From: Neocallimastix lanati (nom. inval.)
Lineage: Eukaryota; Neocallimastigomycota; Neocallimastigomycetes; Neocallimastigales; Neocallimastigaceae
Reading direction: 5' to 3'
Assembly (NCBI GenBank): GCA_016946835.1
Contig: JACVTC010000005.1
Coordinates: 1,882,501 to 1,946,500 of the forward strand
DNA length: 64,000 nt
Shown: in pieces, positions 1-14,479 of the stretch
How positions within the stretch are numbered: position 1 is the first letter of the stretch
Layout: every line of letters starts with the position of its first letter
Notes under the pieces: generated by a model
Told to the model about the DNA's origin: nothing
The model's input: only the letters and a program-made list of their open reading frames with translations
Databases searched by the model: none
Position numbers and translations under genes: made by a program

Positions 1-2792
1 CAATATATTCCGGTATCCATTCATGATATTCAAACATGGCTTGGTTCACCATCTATATTTGTATATGATTGTTCTAATGCTGGTAATATTGTAAATGCAT
101 TCAATCGTTTTGCTAAAGAACGTGATAGTGAAGCTAGACGTCAACTTCCAACCATAGATCCACAAACAGGTATGAAAACTATCCCAAAATCTATGGCCTT
201 TAAAAATTGTATACAATTAGCTGCTTGTGGTAGTAATGAAGTTTTACCTATGAATCCAGATCTTCCAGCAGATATATTTTCATGTTGTTTAACTACTCCA
301 ATTCAAATAGCTTTAAGATGGTTTCTCATGCAAAACCCTTTGCTTACTCATATTACCCCAGAAATGATTAATAAAATACCAGGTCGTTTAAATGATAGAC
401 GTACCCCATTAGGTGAACTCAATTGGATTTTCACTGCTATTACTGATACCATTGCTTGGAATGTTTTTCCAAATGATCTTTTCAAACGTCTTTTCCGTCA
501 AGATTTAATGGTTGCAGCTTTATTCCGTAACTATCTTTTAGCAGAACGTATTATGAGATCCTTTAATTGTCATCCTATGACTTACCCCATTCTTCCATCA
601 ACCCATAATCATTCTTTATGGAAAGCATGGGATTTAGCTGCAGATATGTGTCTCTCTCAACTTCCAAACCTTATTAAAAAACAAGAAGCCGGTGAAAATA
701 TTATTAACGAGTATAAACATAGTACCTTCTTTACAGAACAATTAACCGCCTTTGAGGTTTGGCTTGCTAAGGGTGCTATCTCTAAAAAACCACCAGAGCA
801 ATTACCCATTGTACTACAGGTCTTACTTAGTCAAGTTCATCGATTACGTGCTTTAATGCTCCTTAGTCGTTTCCTTGATTTAGGACCTTGGGCTGTCAAT
901 TTAGCGCTTTCTGTTGGTATTTTTCCTTACGTTCTTAAACTTCTTCAAAGTCCCGCTGCTGAATTAAAGCCAGTTTTAGTCTTTATCTGGGCTAAAATTT
1001 TAGCGGTTGATCAAGGTTGTCAAAATGATCTTTTAAAGGATTCCGGTTATTCTTATTTCATTAACATTCTTTCCAATAATAATAATAATCCTCATATTCA
1101 AAATATTTCAGAACATCATGCTATGTGTTGCTTTATTCTTTCAGTTTTTTGTCATAATTTTCGTGAAGGTCAACAAGTCTGTTTAAGATCTAACCTCTTA
1201 ACCATTTGTGTTCTTCATCTCAACGATCAAGATCCTCTTCTCAAGCAATGGGCTTGTATTTGTATCGGTAAAGTTTGGGAAAACTACCCGGAAGCTAAGA
1301 TGATCAGTATTCGAGATAATATTCATGAAAGGCTATACGATATCTTAACTGATATTGTTCCAGAAGTTCGTGCTGCTGCTATGTATGCTCTTGGTACTTT
1401 TATCGGTGGTATAGAAAAAACTGAACAAGTTATTAATATTGAACATAATTTAGCCATTTCAATATTAGTCGCTACAGCAGATGCTTCTCCTTTAGTTCGT
1501 AGAGAATTAGTAATTGCTCTATCTGCTATTGTCCATAATTATCATAGTAAATTTGTTTATGCTGCCAGTGAATTAATGGAAGAAGAAAGAAGAAGGATTT
1601 CTGCTCATTCAATCGATATTCACCACTATAATGCTAAAAATTATGTTAAAGGTAAAGATACTGAGAATCTATCCTCTTCTACTAATCCTAATGGTAATCC
1701 TAATGGTAATAGTAATGGTAGTACTTCTCGTTCTAGTACTAGTCATAATACCATCTATAGTTGTGTTTGGAAAGTTCTCTTAAATTTATCTGTTGATCCA
1801 TATCCAGAAGTTGCCCAATTAGCTAGTTGTGTTGTGGATGATGTAAATATGCAACTCTTAAATAATTCTTTCTCAGAAAATATGTCTAATCAATACCTTC
1901 AAACAAATGCTACCGTAAATATAATATCCGGTGTTAATGATCTATCGACTGGTGATCAAAATTCTCAATCCACCTCACAATCTTCATCTACCGTTACCAC
2001 TACCACCACTACTACTTTTGCTCAATCTAGTGGTAATATTGTGAATTCCCTTCGTCGTTCCCGTTCCATTGTTGATATTCTCAAAAATTTAACTAATCCT
2101 GTTTCCATGACTCCTATAGAAGTCGTTAACCCTACTTCTTCCTCACAAAATAGAAATAGATCCTCCACTATTCTTTCTTCCTCTTTTAAAAATCGTGCAT
2201 CCTCATCGGCTTCCTTATCTCACCTAACTTCCCTTTCTTCTCTCACATCAAAATCTTCTGATTCACAAAAAATTTTAAATTTAAATTTAAATAAAAAGAC
2301 ATCAAGTTCTGTTCTTGATGCCAGCTTTAATATGACCTCCATGAAAAATTCACTTCCTAAAACTGATAATAGAAATGATCGTATGAATCATCCACATGAG
2401 TCCATGACCAAAACCAATATAATTAGGAATGATATTGATCTTAATAATAAAACCGAGTCTCTGATACCATTAAAATCTGTATTTTTCTATTGGAGTTGTG
2501 AATACTTTACCGAATCTCAAACCAAGGTAATTAAAAGGAAAAGAAAATAAAAAAAAAAAAAAAAAAAAAAAAAAATGATTTAACCCTATTTTTTATATAA
2601 AATATTTAATATATTATTTATTTAATCTTTATTTACTTAATATGTTATATATTTGTTTTATTTATTTTATTTATTTATTTTATTTATTTATTTTATTTAT
2701 TAAATCATTTATTTATTTTTATTTATTTATTTTATTTATTAAATCATTTATTTATTTTATTTATTTATTTTATTTATTAAATCATTTATTTA

Positions 2793-2824
<32 letters not shown>

Positions 2825-3096
2825 TTATTTTAAATATTTATTTATTATAAAAATAATTAATAAATATCATTATAAATAATGTTAGGTACCAGAACCGGAA
2901 GATCCAGGAAGTATTAGATATAATGAAAGACAATATAAACGTGAACGTCTCAATAAAGTTATTAATGATACCCATCCAAGATATGTATTAGCAAGTAAGT
3001 AATAGGAATAAATATTTATATAAATTGTTAATTTTTTTATTATATATATACATATATTTATTTAAACAACATTTTCATTCATTAATTTATTGTAAT

Positions 3097-3132
<36 letters not shown>

Positions 3133-3401
3133 GAACATCATTTCGATGAAAAATTAACCTCCTTCTCAAGTGATATTGGACCAATTAATCTATTAACTTT
3201 TCATGAATTTGAACCATGGGTTTCTGTTGCTAATGATAAAGATATTATAAGGTAAACAACATTTTATTATTATATATTAATAATTTTTTAAAAAAAAATT
3301 TTTTTTTTTCTATTCATTTTGATTAAAAATATTATATTTATTAATATTACATTAATATTACTATTTGCATCATTATTTTACTATTATATATATATACATG
3401 C

Positions 3402-3433
<32 letters not shown>

Positions 3434-4839
3434 TTTTAAAAAAAAACATTTTTTTTTATGTAAACATTTGTAAATAAACATTTTATAAATGTTCATATTA
3501 TAATTTCATATAAATAGTTTATGGAACTATGAGAAGAATGAAAGAATAAATACCTTTTCTAATCTTAATCCAATTGGTAGTAAAATCACCTCATTAAAAT
3601 TTATCAATGAAGAAGATATTCCCTTAATTATGGCAGGATCTAATGATGGTGTTGTAAGATTATTTAGACATATTGATGAACCAAGTAATTTAGAAATTGT
3701 AAGTGGTTGGAGAGCATTATCTGATGTTATGCCCACAAATAAAATCAGTCGTTTAATTTTAGATTGGCAACAATTTACTGGTTCTTTATTATGCTCAGGC
3801 GATGTTAGAGTCATTCGTATATGGGATGCTCAACATGAACTTTGTATGCAAGTAAGTTTTATATATATATAATCATAAATGAATAAATAATAAATAATTT
3901 ATTAATAAAAAAGAAAATAAAAATAAAAAATATATATAATTTTATATAATAAATAAATAAAAAATATATATAATTTTATATAATAAATAAATAAAAATAT
4001 ATATATAATTTTATATAATAAATAAATAAATAAATAAATAAATAATGAATATATAAAAATATAATTATTGATAATAATATAAATATTCATCATAAATAAA
4101 TATTTTAAATATATTTATGATTATTATTTCTATTTAGGAAATTCCAACAAAATCAAATAGTTGTGTTACCTGTCTTACCAGTGATAATGTTACCGGTAAT
4201 TTAATTATTGCTGGTTTTGGTGATGGTATGCTAAAATTATATGATCGTAGAAGTCCATCTAGAGAAAGGTAAAGATAAAGTAAAAATAAATAAATAATTA
4301 TATATTATTTTTTAATAAATATCATCATCATCTAATTATTTTTTTTATTTTAAAAAAAAAAATGTAATTTCGATATTAAAAAAAAAAAAAAAATTAAAGT
4401 ATGTTAGCAACATTTACAGAGCATTCTGCTAGTATCGTCAATGCCTTTCTTGGTCGCGGTGGTACTCAAGATTTAATTACTGGAAGGTAAAATTCAAAAA
4501 AGAAATACAAAATAATAAATAAAAAAAAAATAAAATAATATATATTTATATATAAGGATAAAATATTAATTTTATTTCATATCAATATATATATATATAT
4601 GAGAAAAAAAAAAAAAAAAAAAAAAAAAAGATATATTTAAATATAAAATGATAAAATGATTTATTTATATATTAATTTATTTATTTATATAATGAAATAG
4701 TTCTGGAGGAGATATTAAATTCTGGGATTTACGTGAACCTAAATCAAAGAAATCATTAGAAATTTATCCAAGTGGAGAATTAACTTCATTAACCGTTCAT
4801 GAACATGCTCCATTAATTTCTTGGTAAAAATAAAAATAA

Positions 4840-4879
<40 letters not shown>

Positions 4880-5260
4880 TATATATATATATATATATTT
4901 CTTTCATTTTATAATAATAATAATAATAATAAATAAATTCAATATAATATGATATAAAATATTCATTTATTTCAAAAAAACAAAAAAAAAAAAAAATAAT
5001 ATATATATATATAATTTAGTGGTATCAATGGTCAATCCATAAAAATATTTAATACCAATGATGAAGTTTTAGGTAGTATAAGAGCCCATGAAGGTTTCTT
5101 AGGTGGTTATCGTAACAATACAGTCAATTGTTTAAACTTCCATCCTCATCAATTACTTCTCGGTTGTGGTAATGATAATAATGTCAGCATCTTTAGTAGT
5201 GAAGCACAATCCATCAAAATTCCTTTAATTCTTGAAGATGATACTATCTATTATGAATAA
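1..5260 (+). CDS. KOG1: Raptor/Kog1, TORC1 scaffold subunit (5' partial)
   Basis: The window opens inside this gene, in frame from base 1. Exons: 1-2526, 2886-2994, 3131-3251, 3518-3851, 4138-4268, 4400-4486, 4701-4823, 5020-5260 (TAA). All joins keep phase and use GT-AG. The visible protein is 1223 residues; by comparison with animal Raptor (about 1335) some 200-250 N-terminal residues lie outside. Residues 1-150 are the end of the Raptor N-terminal conserved caspase-like domain, with the typical SPSIFVYDCSNAG stretch (Cys24). HEAT-type helices follow to about 600, then a Ser/Thr/Asn-rich linker (about 650-840), then a C-terminal seven-bladed WD40 region (for example SGDVRVIRIWD, GGDIKFWDLRE). 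Raptor binds TOR kinase and presents TORC1 substrates in nutrient control. The fold and order are diagnostic. The long linker lies in exon 1, and introns crowd the WD40 part. Confidence 0.96.
2640..2835. repeat. AT minisatellite in Raptor intron 1
   Basis: TTTAT/TTTA-type repeat inside intron 1. A longer unit of roughly 38-40 nt containing TAAATCATTTATTTATTT recurs at about 2701, 2741 and 2779, giving a short higher-order array. The hydrophobic open frame read through it is a by-product of the repeat. Confidence 0.7.
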
Positions 5261-5372
5261 AAAAAAATAGAAATGGAAATGGAAAAATAAAATAAAAATA
5301 AAAATAAAAAAAAATGAAATAATAATAATAATAATAATAAAATGAAATAAACTGTTATAAATTATCAAAATG

Positions 5373-5406
<34 letters not shown>

Positions 5407-6079
5407 AAAAAAAAATACAAACGCAAATAAAAATAATATATATATATATATAATTACAAAATTCAAAATAAAATAAAGAAAAAATATATATATATTTTTT
5501 TTTTTATATTTAACTACTACTTACACTTACAATTAATAATATATATATAAATGATACATTCATTCATTTATCCATTCTTAATTTATTTATTCAACTCATA
5601 TAATGATAATAGTAATAAATAAATAAAATAAAAATAAAAAAAAAAAATAACAAAAACTAAATACAAATAAGTAAGATATATATATATAATGCAAATAAAA
5701 TATAAAATAAAATATATATATATATAAATGTAAATAAAAAATAAAAAATATACATATAATAAATAATATATATGTATATAAATTCGTACCACTTATCCTC
5801 TTATAAATATTATAAAATAAATAAATAAATAAATAAATATAAATAAATAAATAAATAAATTAGAAATAATTGAAAATAATACAGTAAATAATAATATAAT
5901 AACATATATCATATAATATAATTAAAATCAAAAACAAAAAAAAAAAAATAGTAAATAAAAAAAAAAAGAAAAAAATATTAATAATAGTTAAAAATTAAAA
6001 AAAAAAAAATAAAAAAAAAAAATAAAAAAAAATAAAAAAAAAGTAAAAAATAATTATAATAATAATAATAAATTATAAG

Positions 6080-6112
<33 letters not shown>

Positions 6113-6303
6113 AAATCTATCTATCTATCTATCTATATTTATATAACATTAGCTAATTAATTATAATACTTTTATTGTACTACAGAAAAAATAAAAATTA
6201 TAGATAAAATAAATTATTTAAGTAAACGATTGTAAAATAATTATATTTTTATTTTATTAGTGTTTAATTTAAATATAACACCTAAAGTATACTTTATCCA
6301 AAG

Positions 6304-6339
<36 letters not shown>

Positions 6340-6369
6340 CTACAATTTAGAATATTGTATATTGTAAAA

Positions 6370-6408
<39 letters not shown>

Positions 6409-6429
6409 ATTTACTAATTTCTCATTCTT

Positions 6430-7053
6430 TAAATCGGTATTTGTAATAATTTTAAGCTAAAAAAGATTAATGGTTCGTTACATTTATACTTTAATTTATA
6501 TATTTATGGTTGTTAAGTATTCATCCTCTTGTATTATGATTTTCATTTTTAGTTAATTTATTTGATTATTTTATACCTTTACGTGCATACTATATCATTT
6601 TATGTCTTTCCAAGTTTTTATCCTGGGAGTTAATTCTTTTGATTAATACACACAAGATTTTTGGATCGACCTCTTAATTTTATATGAGGCCATTTTCATT
6701 TTCCAAGGATGTTTTTCCCTATATATGAAGTTGGACATTCACTCCCCAATGATAAGTATTTCTGATGCTATACTATATAATTGTTAGTACAGAGAGCACT
6801 TGATCTATGAGAGGAAGGATTAATGTTAATTGTTCCTCCCTCGATAATGGTTCAACAAATTAATGAAAAGAAGATAGTTGTAGAAAGCAGCATATAAGGA
6901 ATGTCTTTCATATTAGCCTTTCTTTGGGAGAGGTCCGTGTCGAAGCCGAAACAGTATGTCAAAGAATCTGCGGAAAGCTTGATACGTTTAAGAGAGAGAA
7001 TGGAAGTCCTATTGTCCATCCCTCTCCTTAATTCCAATCTTAAAAAAAAAAAA
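6430..7053 (+). mobile_element. Probable decayed retroelement (3' end with A-tail)
   Basis: A sharply bounded stretch of higher G+C and complexity in an otherwise near-pure A/T spacer. It ends at CTCCTTAATTCCAATCTT followed directly by an A-run (about 7041-7052), as a reverse-transcribed insert would. Short frames run both ways (for example 6901-7086 plus, 6852-7037 minus), but none resembles a family I know. It does not obviously match the two LINE families found elsewhere in the window. It could also be an old non-coding transcript locus. Confidence 0.4.
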
Positions 7054-7259
7054 ATAATAATTTTCTTCTATATAATACATTCTTAGAATAGTAATTTTTT
7101 TTTTTTACTTAGTAGATGTTTTTTTAAAAAAAAAAAAAAAAGACTTTTTTCTAATTTTTTTTTCTCATGACATGTTCTTTGTTGATTTAGGAAATATAAT
7201 ATTTATATGTGAAGTATCTTTATATAAGAAAGTAAGGAAAAAAGAAAACATTAATTAAA

Positions 7260-7260
<1 letters not shown>

Positions 7261-7330
<70 letters not shown>
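7261..7330. repeat. (AAT)n microsatellite
   Basis: About 23 perfect AAT units in the Raptor-NEM1 spacer, followed by an A-run. Confidence 0.9.
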
Positions 7331-7341
<11 letters not shown>

Positions 7342-7633
7342 AAGAAATAAACTTATTAACACAAAAGTTTTGGGTTAATATTTTTTTTAAAACATTGGTT
7401 TCAATACATTAATGATTTAATTATATTCCATATTAAGTAATAATAATATAAAGATTAAAAATTAAATAATATATCAATGCATAAACATAACTAATAACAA
7501 ATTCAATATACGTAATTGTTGAAATAAAAATATTAGAGATCAAGAAATATAATAATCAAGATTTGATATTATTTATATATAGAATATATATACTTTATTA
7601 GCATTGATTAAATATAGAATAAATACATATTAC

Positions 7634-7673
<40 letters not shown>

Positions 7674-10600
7674 ACAATCTATAGTAAACCTAATATTCTA
7701 TAATATTATAAAATTATAATTTAAGAAAATATTTACATATAATAGAAAATAGTTCAATTGTTTAAGGATCAAAATAATTCATTAAAAGAAAAATATAAAA
7801 AAAGACATAAAAATAAATAAAGACTTCAATTAATATAAATAAAATAAGCCTCTCTTTTAAGTGACTAAAAGTTTATTTCTTAATTGAATCATAACATATA
7901 TAAATATAAAAATATAAATGTTAAAACTTTATTTCAAACTGAATTTTATTTCATATTAAAAAACAAAAAAAAAAAAGAAAAAAGAAAAAGAAAAAGAAAT
8001 AGAAAAAGTAAAATATATCAAATGATTAATTTTTTTTTTATTTATAACTTTTTTTTTTTTTTTACTTTATATAGCATTTTTTAATTTCAAACAGTTTCAA
8101 AAATAATTATATAAATATAAATCAGTTTTTAAGTTTATCTATATATAATGTAGTAATAAATAAATATACCTATATTTATTTGTTATATGTTATATAGTAC
8201 ATGAAAAAAAAAAGTATATATTATATGTTCATGCATTCCAAAGTATAATATTGCACATTAATGTTGTTTGAATGCAATCACCGTATATAGTAAAATCATG
8301 TGATTTATAAATATATCATATGTTGCAATGCATACATATATATGTTATATAATATAAAGTATTTCTTTAATATATATAATTATTATTTTTTATCTTTAAA
8401 TCATTTTTCATATATTATTTTATTTATAAAAAAAAATTAAAAAAAAATTTTGATATTTATTTAAAGATAATTTTTTATCTTATTTTACAAGTACTTTTAG
8501 AGTTTCAGTAGGTTTAAACTATTTTTTTTTTTTTTCATTTCCTTTTTTCCATTCGAAAATCTTTTTCATTTTTAATATATTTATTAATAAAAATAATAAA
8601 AATATAAAAAATAAAAAATGTATCCAACTCATTTTCATTTAATTTAAATTATTTCTTATATATTTTGCAGTGTAAATGGATATATATAAAATTAAAATTT
8701 TGAAAATTTATATTTTTGTTTTTAATTTTAATTTTTTTTTCAATTAATATCCTTTTAAATCAAATTCATTCATTAACTTTAAATAATAATAAAATGAAAT
8801 ATATGGCGTATTAAAATATTACTTAATTTTATAATTAATATTTTTACATAAGAGTTTATATTTATTTAATATCATTAAATCCTTAAAAGTTATTTTTAAT
8901 TAATACTTCAATTATGGCTTGAGAACGATGAAAAAAACGGCATATTTATAGTTAAAAAAGAAATAATTCATTCATTTATTTTATTTTTTATATATATTTC
9001 GTTTAGACTATTAATATATATTAAAATAATTCAAAATAATTAAATTAATTAAAATAATTAATAATTTAAAAATTAAAATGTTTTTTTAATTTTAAATATT
9101 ATTAATATCAATAATAAATAAATAGAAATAATACATAATAAATAAATAAATTAATAAAAATAAATAAGTAAATATATAAATAAAATGAAATAAATATATA
9201 AATTAAAAAAAGGTTATGGAATATACAGTTAATATAAGAGATATATTAAATAATAAATAATATTTTATTAAGGATGAAATAAAAATAATTTACTTTATCT
9301 ATATATAATCTCTATATATTAATCTATTATTATAAAAGAGATTAATTAATATTAATTTAGAAATCATTAAATTATTTAATATATAAATAAATATGTTAAG
9401 TATGAAAGATATAAATAAATATAAAAAATATAAATGTTTTATGAATATTAAGTGTATATAAATAAATATAAATTTTCATTAAGAATAAAAAATTTTAATA
9501 ATATATATGTTTTAATATATCAAATAGATTATATATCATATTTAAAAAAAAATTAAATATAATAATTATTAAATATAAATAAATAAGTATTAAATACTAA
9601 AATATGATTATATTATATATGGTATTATTTTAAAAATAGTTTAGGTATAAATTTATATATATATTAATTATATATAACAAAGGTTAGATTAATATTAAAA
9701 ATTTTATTAAATGGATAGTTTTATATAGATAATAAATAAATAAATAAATAAAATAATATAGAATATAATTTTTTAATATTATTGTTTAACTATATATATT
9801 GAAAATAAAATTAATATAAAATAATTTTAAAATAATTATTTTTATAATATATTAAAAATTAACTTATTTTTTAATTTTTAATAATAAATAGATTGGTTTT
9901 TTTTTGTTAATATATTCAGAGTTTATTTATAAATATATATATATTTTTTAAAATAATTTAAAATTTTTATTTAACATGATGACTTTTTTTATTCTTAATT
10001 TTTTATTATTATAAACAAAAAAAAAAAAAAAAAAACTTTTTTTATATATAAAATTTTTTTTTATTTTATTTTTATTTTATTTTTTTATGTCTCTGAATTA
10101 TTTATATTTTTTTTTTTTTTGTAAATTTATTAATATATACTTTATTTTTTAATTTATAGGAAAATATATATATAAGAAGTTATAACTAAGGATTAAAAGA
10201 GAAAATAAAACATTATTTATATTAAAATAAAGATTAAGAAAAGATATGTATAAAAAATTGTTAAAATAAAAAATCATTTTATATTTACTATTAAAGAATA
10301 AAAAAAAAAAATTATATCAAAAAAGAAAAAAAAAAAGAAGTAAAATCCAAATTAGATGAACTGAAATATATCTATTTATTAAAAAAAAAATACAAAAATA
10401 GAAAAGAAACTTTTTTTTTATTAAGAAAAAAAAAGTAATATAGTTGATTATTTATTTTATTTCAATTAAAGCTTTAAAATCTATCAAAGATTATATTCAT
10501 TATAAATACATATTTTATAATACTTCATATTATTTAATTATTTCATATTTTTTTTTTTAAAGTTATTTCTTCTTCTTATTCTTATTCTACTTATTATTTT

Positions 10601-12157
10601 TTTTTATTACAAAAAAGTTAAAGCTAAATAAAAATAAAAATAAAATCTATATAAGCAAATCATATAGAAATAGGTTTATGTTATTTTTTTATATTTAAAA
10701 ATAAAAAATACTAAATAAAAAATATATATTTAAATATATATATTTTTTTTATCATTCTTTAATAATATTAAGAGTAAATACGTAAAAAAGGTAATATAAT
10801 ACAAATACAATTACTTAATTAAGATTTTATTAAATATATTCCTATTTTAATATTGTTAAAATATTATATATATTTTATTTTTTATAATATATATATATAT
10901 ACAAAAAAAAAAAAAAAATAATTTTTAAATAAAATTTTCCTTTATTTTTCTTTTCTATTCTTTTTTCTTTTATAATTATTCTTTTTTTAAATAAAACTTT
11001 ACAACTAAAAAAATGTATATATAATTTAATATATATATTATAATTAAAAAGTAAAATTAAATAAAAGCTAGAATACTTAATAAATATTTTAAAAAGTTAT
11101 TATTTAGACTTTTATTATTATTATTATTATTATTTATTATTATTAATATAAATATATATTTATAAAAATTGAAAAATTATTTTCCCCAATAATTGAAGAT
11201 AAATTTATTTATTTCATTTATAATTATTTATTTTTATCGTTTTAGCTTAAATATATATATATTATTTTATTATTAAATAAATAAATAAGTAAAATAATAA
11301 TTACTGTAATAATAAATTATTTGAGAATTAAATTTCATTAATATCATTATTTTTTTTTTATTTATATGTTTATCTATTTTAATATATACCTATTCTATTT
11401 TTATATATCTGATTTTTCAATTATTAAACAGATTTCATACACAGAAATTGAAACATAAAATAATATAAATAAATATGGTATATTAATAATTAATAATAAA
11501 TTCAGTAAAAAGATTATTGTTATTTCTTATATATACACCTTTTTTTATCTTTTACTGTACTATTATCTAATGTCTAATTATAATATTAAAGAAAATATAT
11601 AATAATTTTTAAAAGCAAAAAAAAAAAAAAAAAATTACAAAAATATATTAATAAAATAAAAGGTTCCCATTTTTAATATTGGGAAATAATAATATAAAAT
11701 AATAACAAAACAAACCAAAACTATTATTATATCAATCAAATAATCTTTTTTTTATTTAATTATTTATTAGAATAATTGTAAATTTAAATTAAAGCAAAAC
11801 AAGGGAAAATAAAATCTAGTAATATATTTTTTTTTTTTTAAAAAAAAAACTACTTATTTAATGTTCTTTAATTTAATATATATATAATATTAAATAATTA
11901 TATATACAATTCTAATTTATATAAACAGTATTATTAATACTTTTTAGAAAAAAAAAAAAATAATAATCATATAATTATAATAGAAATCTATATATTTTAC
12001 AAAACTATATATATATTTAAATATTGAATTAAAGATAATATCATATAAATAGTTTTATTTACATCATATCAATAAATAATAAATCAATAAAAGTCTTATT
12101 ATATCATATAATAATAATAATAATAATAAAAAAGAAATAAAAATATTTTTATATAAA

Positions 12158-13180
12158 ATGAATCAATGTAATAGAAAATCTTTAATGTTTCTTTTATATA
12201 TAATAGTACTTCATATTAAGAGACTTTTGTTTTTTATTTTTAATTTAAGAAGTAATTCTATCTCTATACCAAGTACAACGTCAAAATCAAAGGTTATTAA
12301 ACAAAAATCTACCATAAATACAACTACAGCTATATCAACATCCTCATCCTCATCTTCTGCTTCAGTTTCTTTTGAAAATAATGAAAAAAATACTGATACT
12401 AAATCGATGCTAAAAAATAATTCTTTAAAACAGAAAAATGATACCAATACTAAAATGGAGGAAAAAACTAACGCATCAAACCCTGTAAATAATAATAAAA
12501 ATAAAATCACATTAGATACTAAAAATGTAAATAATAATACCAATACTAAAACTAATACTACTACTAGTAATACTACTGGAAAAACTATCACTACTGGTTC
12601 AAATACTGATACTTCTGATACTGCAGCTACTGCTAATAATAATAATTATAATAATAATAATGAAAAAAGTAAAACTTCAATTAAAAGATCAAGTACAAAA
12701 TCAAAAAGTATTAAAGATAATAGTAATAATATTTCAAAGGAAAAATCAATTGAAAAAATAAATAATAAGTCTTCTGCGGCTGGTAAAAATAAAGTTAAAA
12801 CTGAACTCAATAAGGAGGTCAATCCTACTCAAGAGATAGAATCTAAACAACTTTGTAAGATAAAACGTACACCTTCTTTAGCTCTTCGTAAAAAGAAAAA
12901 GGAAAAAAAAGTATTAGTTTTAGATTTAGATGAAACGTTGATACATTCTACTTCTCGTGGTTCAAGAAATCATGATTATATGATTGAAGTTTTGTTAGAT
13001 AAACATATTTGTTTATATTATGTTTATAAGAGACCATATGTGGATAGTTTTTTGAAGAAGGTTAGTGAATGGTATAAAGTAGTGGTTTTTACCGCTTCAT
13101 TAAAGGAATATGCTGATCCAGTTATTGATTATTTAGATCCTGAAAATAAAATATTTTCAAAACGCTATTTCAGAGAGGTA

Positions 13181-13232
<52 letters not shown>

Positions 13233-13774
13233 TTATATTTAATATATATGATAAAATTTAAGTAAATTTTACTAAATTAGAATAATAATAATATATAAAA
13301 ATATATATATATATATTTAAAATAAATATAAATTAATTATAAATTATACTATTAATATTGAATTTTTTTTTAAACTATTCGTTATTCTAATTCATATAAT
13401 ATATATATATATTCATTATATATATATTATTATTATATATTATATAATTTATTATTATTTTTTTCTATTATTATCCTTATTTTTCTTTTATTTGTTTTTT
13501 TATTATATATATATGTATATTTATAAAAAAAAAGTCATGTCAATATAGAAATGGATTATATATGAAAGATTTACAAATAATAGAAAAAGACTTATCCAAA
13601 ATTTGTTTAGTAGATAATTCTTCTTTTTCTTATGAAATTAACAAAGAGAATGGAATACCAATTGAAACATGGATTAACGATCCAAAAGATAGAGAATTAT
13701 TAAATCTTTTACCATTTTTAGATGCTTTAAGATTCGTGGAGGATGTTCGATCAATTTTATCTCTTCGTTTGTAA
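12158..13774 (+). CDS. NEM1: Nem1/CTDNEP1 (Dullard)-type HAD phosphatase
   Basis: Two exons, 12158-13177 and 13535-13774, encode 419 residues. The acceptor at 13533-13534 follows an A-run and restores the family reading FRE-SCQYRNG. The N-terminus has a hydrophobic stretch (about residues 9-28, LMFLLYIIVLHIKRLLFFIF) consistent with a membrane anchor. Residues 40-240 are a Ser/Thr/Asn/Lys-rich low-complexity linker. The C-terminal 170 residues are the FCP1-like NIF domain, with catalytic DLDET at 256-260 (nucleophile Asp256, second Asp258), the KRPYVDSFLKKVS region, VVVFTAS and DLSKICLVDNS. The segment EYADPVIDYL and the WINDP ending favour Nem1/CTDNEP1 over plasma-membrane Psr1 or nuclear Scp. 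In yeast, Nem1 with Spo7 dephosphorylates the lipin Pah1 at the ER/nuclear envelope. The start codon is the first ATG of the frame, in an A-rich context. Confidence 0.9.
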
Positions 13775-14117
13775 GATTTTTCATGAAAATCCATTAAATT
13801 TTCATATAAATTTAATATATCATATATACTAATTTAATTTATTATTGTTATTATTAATATTATTAATTCAATTTTTTTTTTTTTATTTTTTATTTTTTTT
13901 TTTATTTTATTTTATGTTTTGTAATTATTTATTTACTTATTAATTATATTTATAGATAATATTTATTATTTAAAAAACAAAAAATTTTTTATTGTTTTAT
14001 TCATTTTATTTCTTCTCTCATTATTATTGAGGAAAAAAAAATAAAACAATTTTACATTTACAAAATAAAATAAAATAAAATAAAATAAAATAAAAAAATA
14101 AATAAATAAATAAATAA

Positions 14118-14170
<53 letters not shown>

Positions 14171-14395
14171 TAAATATAATAAAAATATTTAAATCTATTT
14201 ACAACTATTTTATTATTTCAAATATATTATATATATTACAAATATTTAAAATGCAAATAAATAATAATAACAATAAAAATATTATTTAAATATATATATA
14301 TATATATATCAAATTATTCTAATTCTTCATAATTTATAATTATAATTATAATAGATAAAAAATAAAAATAAAATAAAAAATAAAATTAATTTTGA

Positions 14396-14434
<39 letters not shown>

Positions 14435-14435
14435 T

Positions 14436-14479
<44 letters not shown>

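Larger units (their letters stand above)
5261..12157. other. Intergenic spacer, Raptor to NEM1
   Basis: About 6.9 kb without a supportable gene. It is mostly A/T runs with simple repeats: (AAT)n at about 7261-7330, (ATT)n at about 7632-7671 and a CTAT run near 6117-6136. One part, about 6430-7053, is of normal complexity and is listed separately. The sequence from 7090 to 12157 holds only AT-rich filler with no splice-framed coding segment that I could find on either strand. Confidence 0.7.

Noticed and set aside
2642-2833. Open frame of 63 codons, hydrophobic
   Set aside because: It is a translation of the TTTAT minisatellite inside Raptor intron 1 and consists only of Phe/Tyr/Ile/Leu.
8230-8340. 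Possible structured RNA around TGCATTC...GAATGCA
   Set aside because: Only a 7-bp perfect stem with a large loop. No tRNA boxes or known RNA motif were found.
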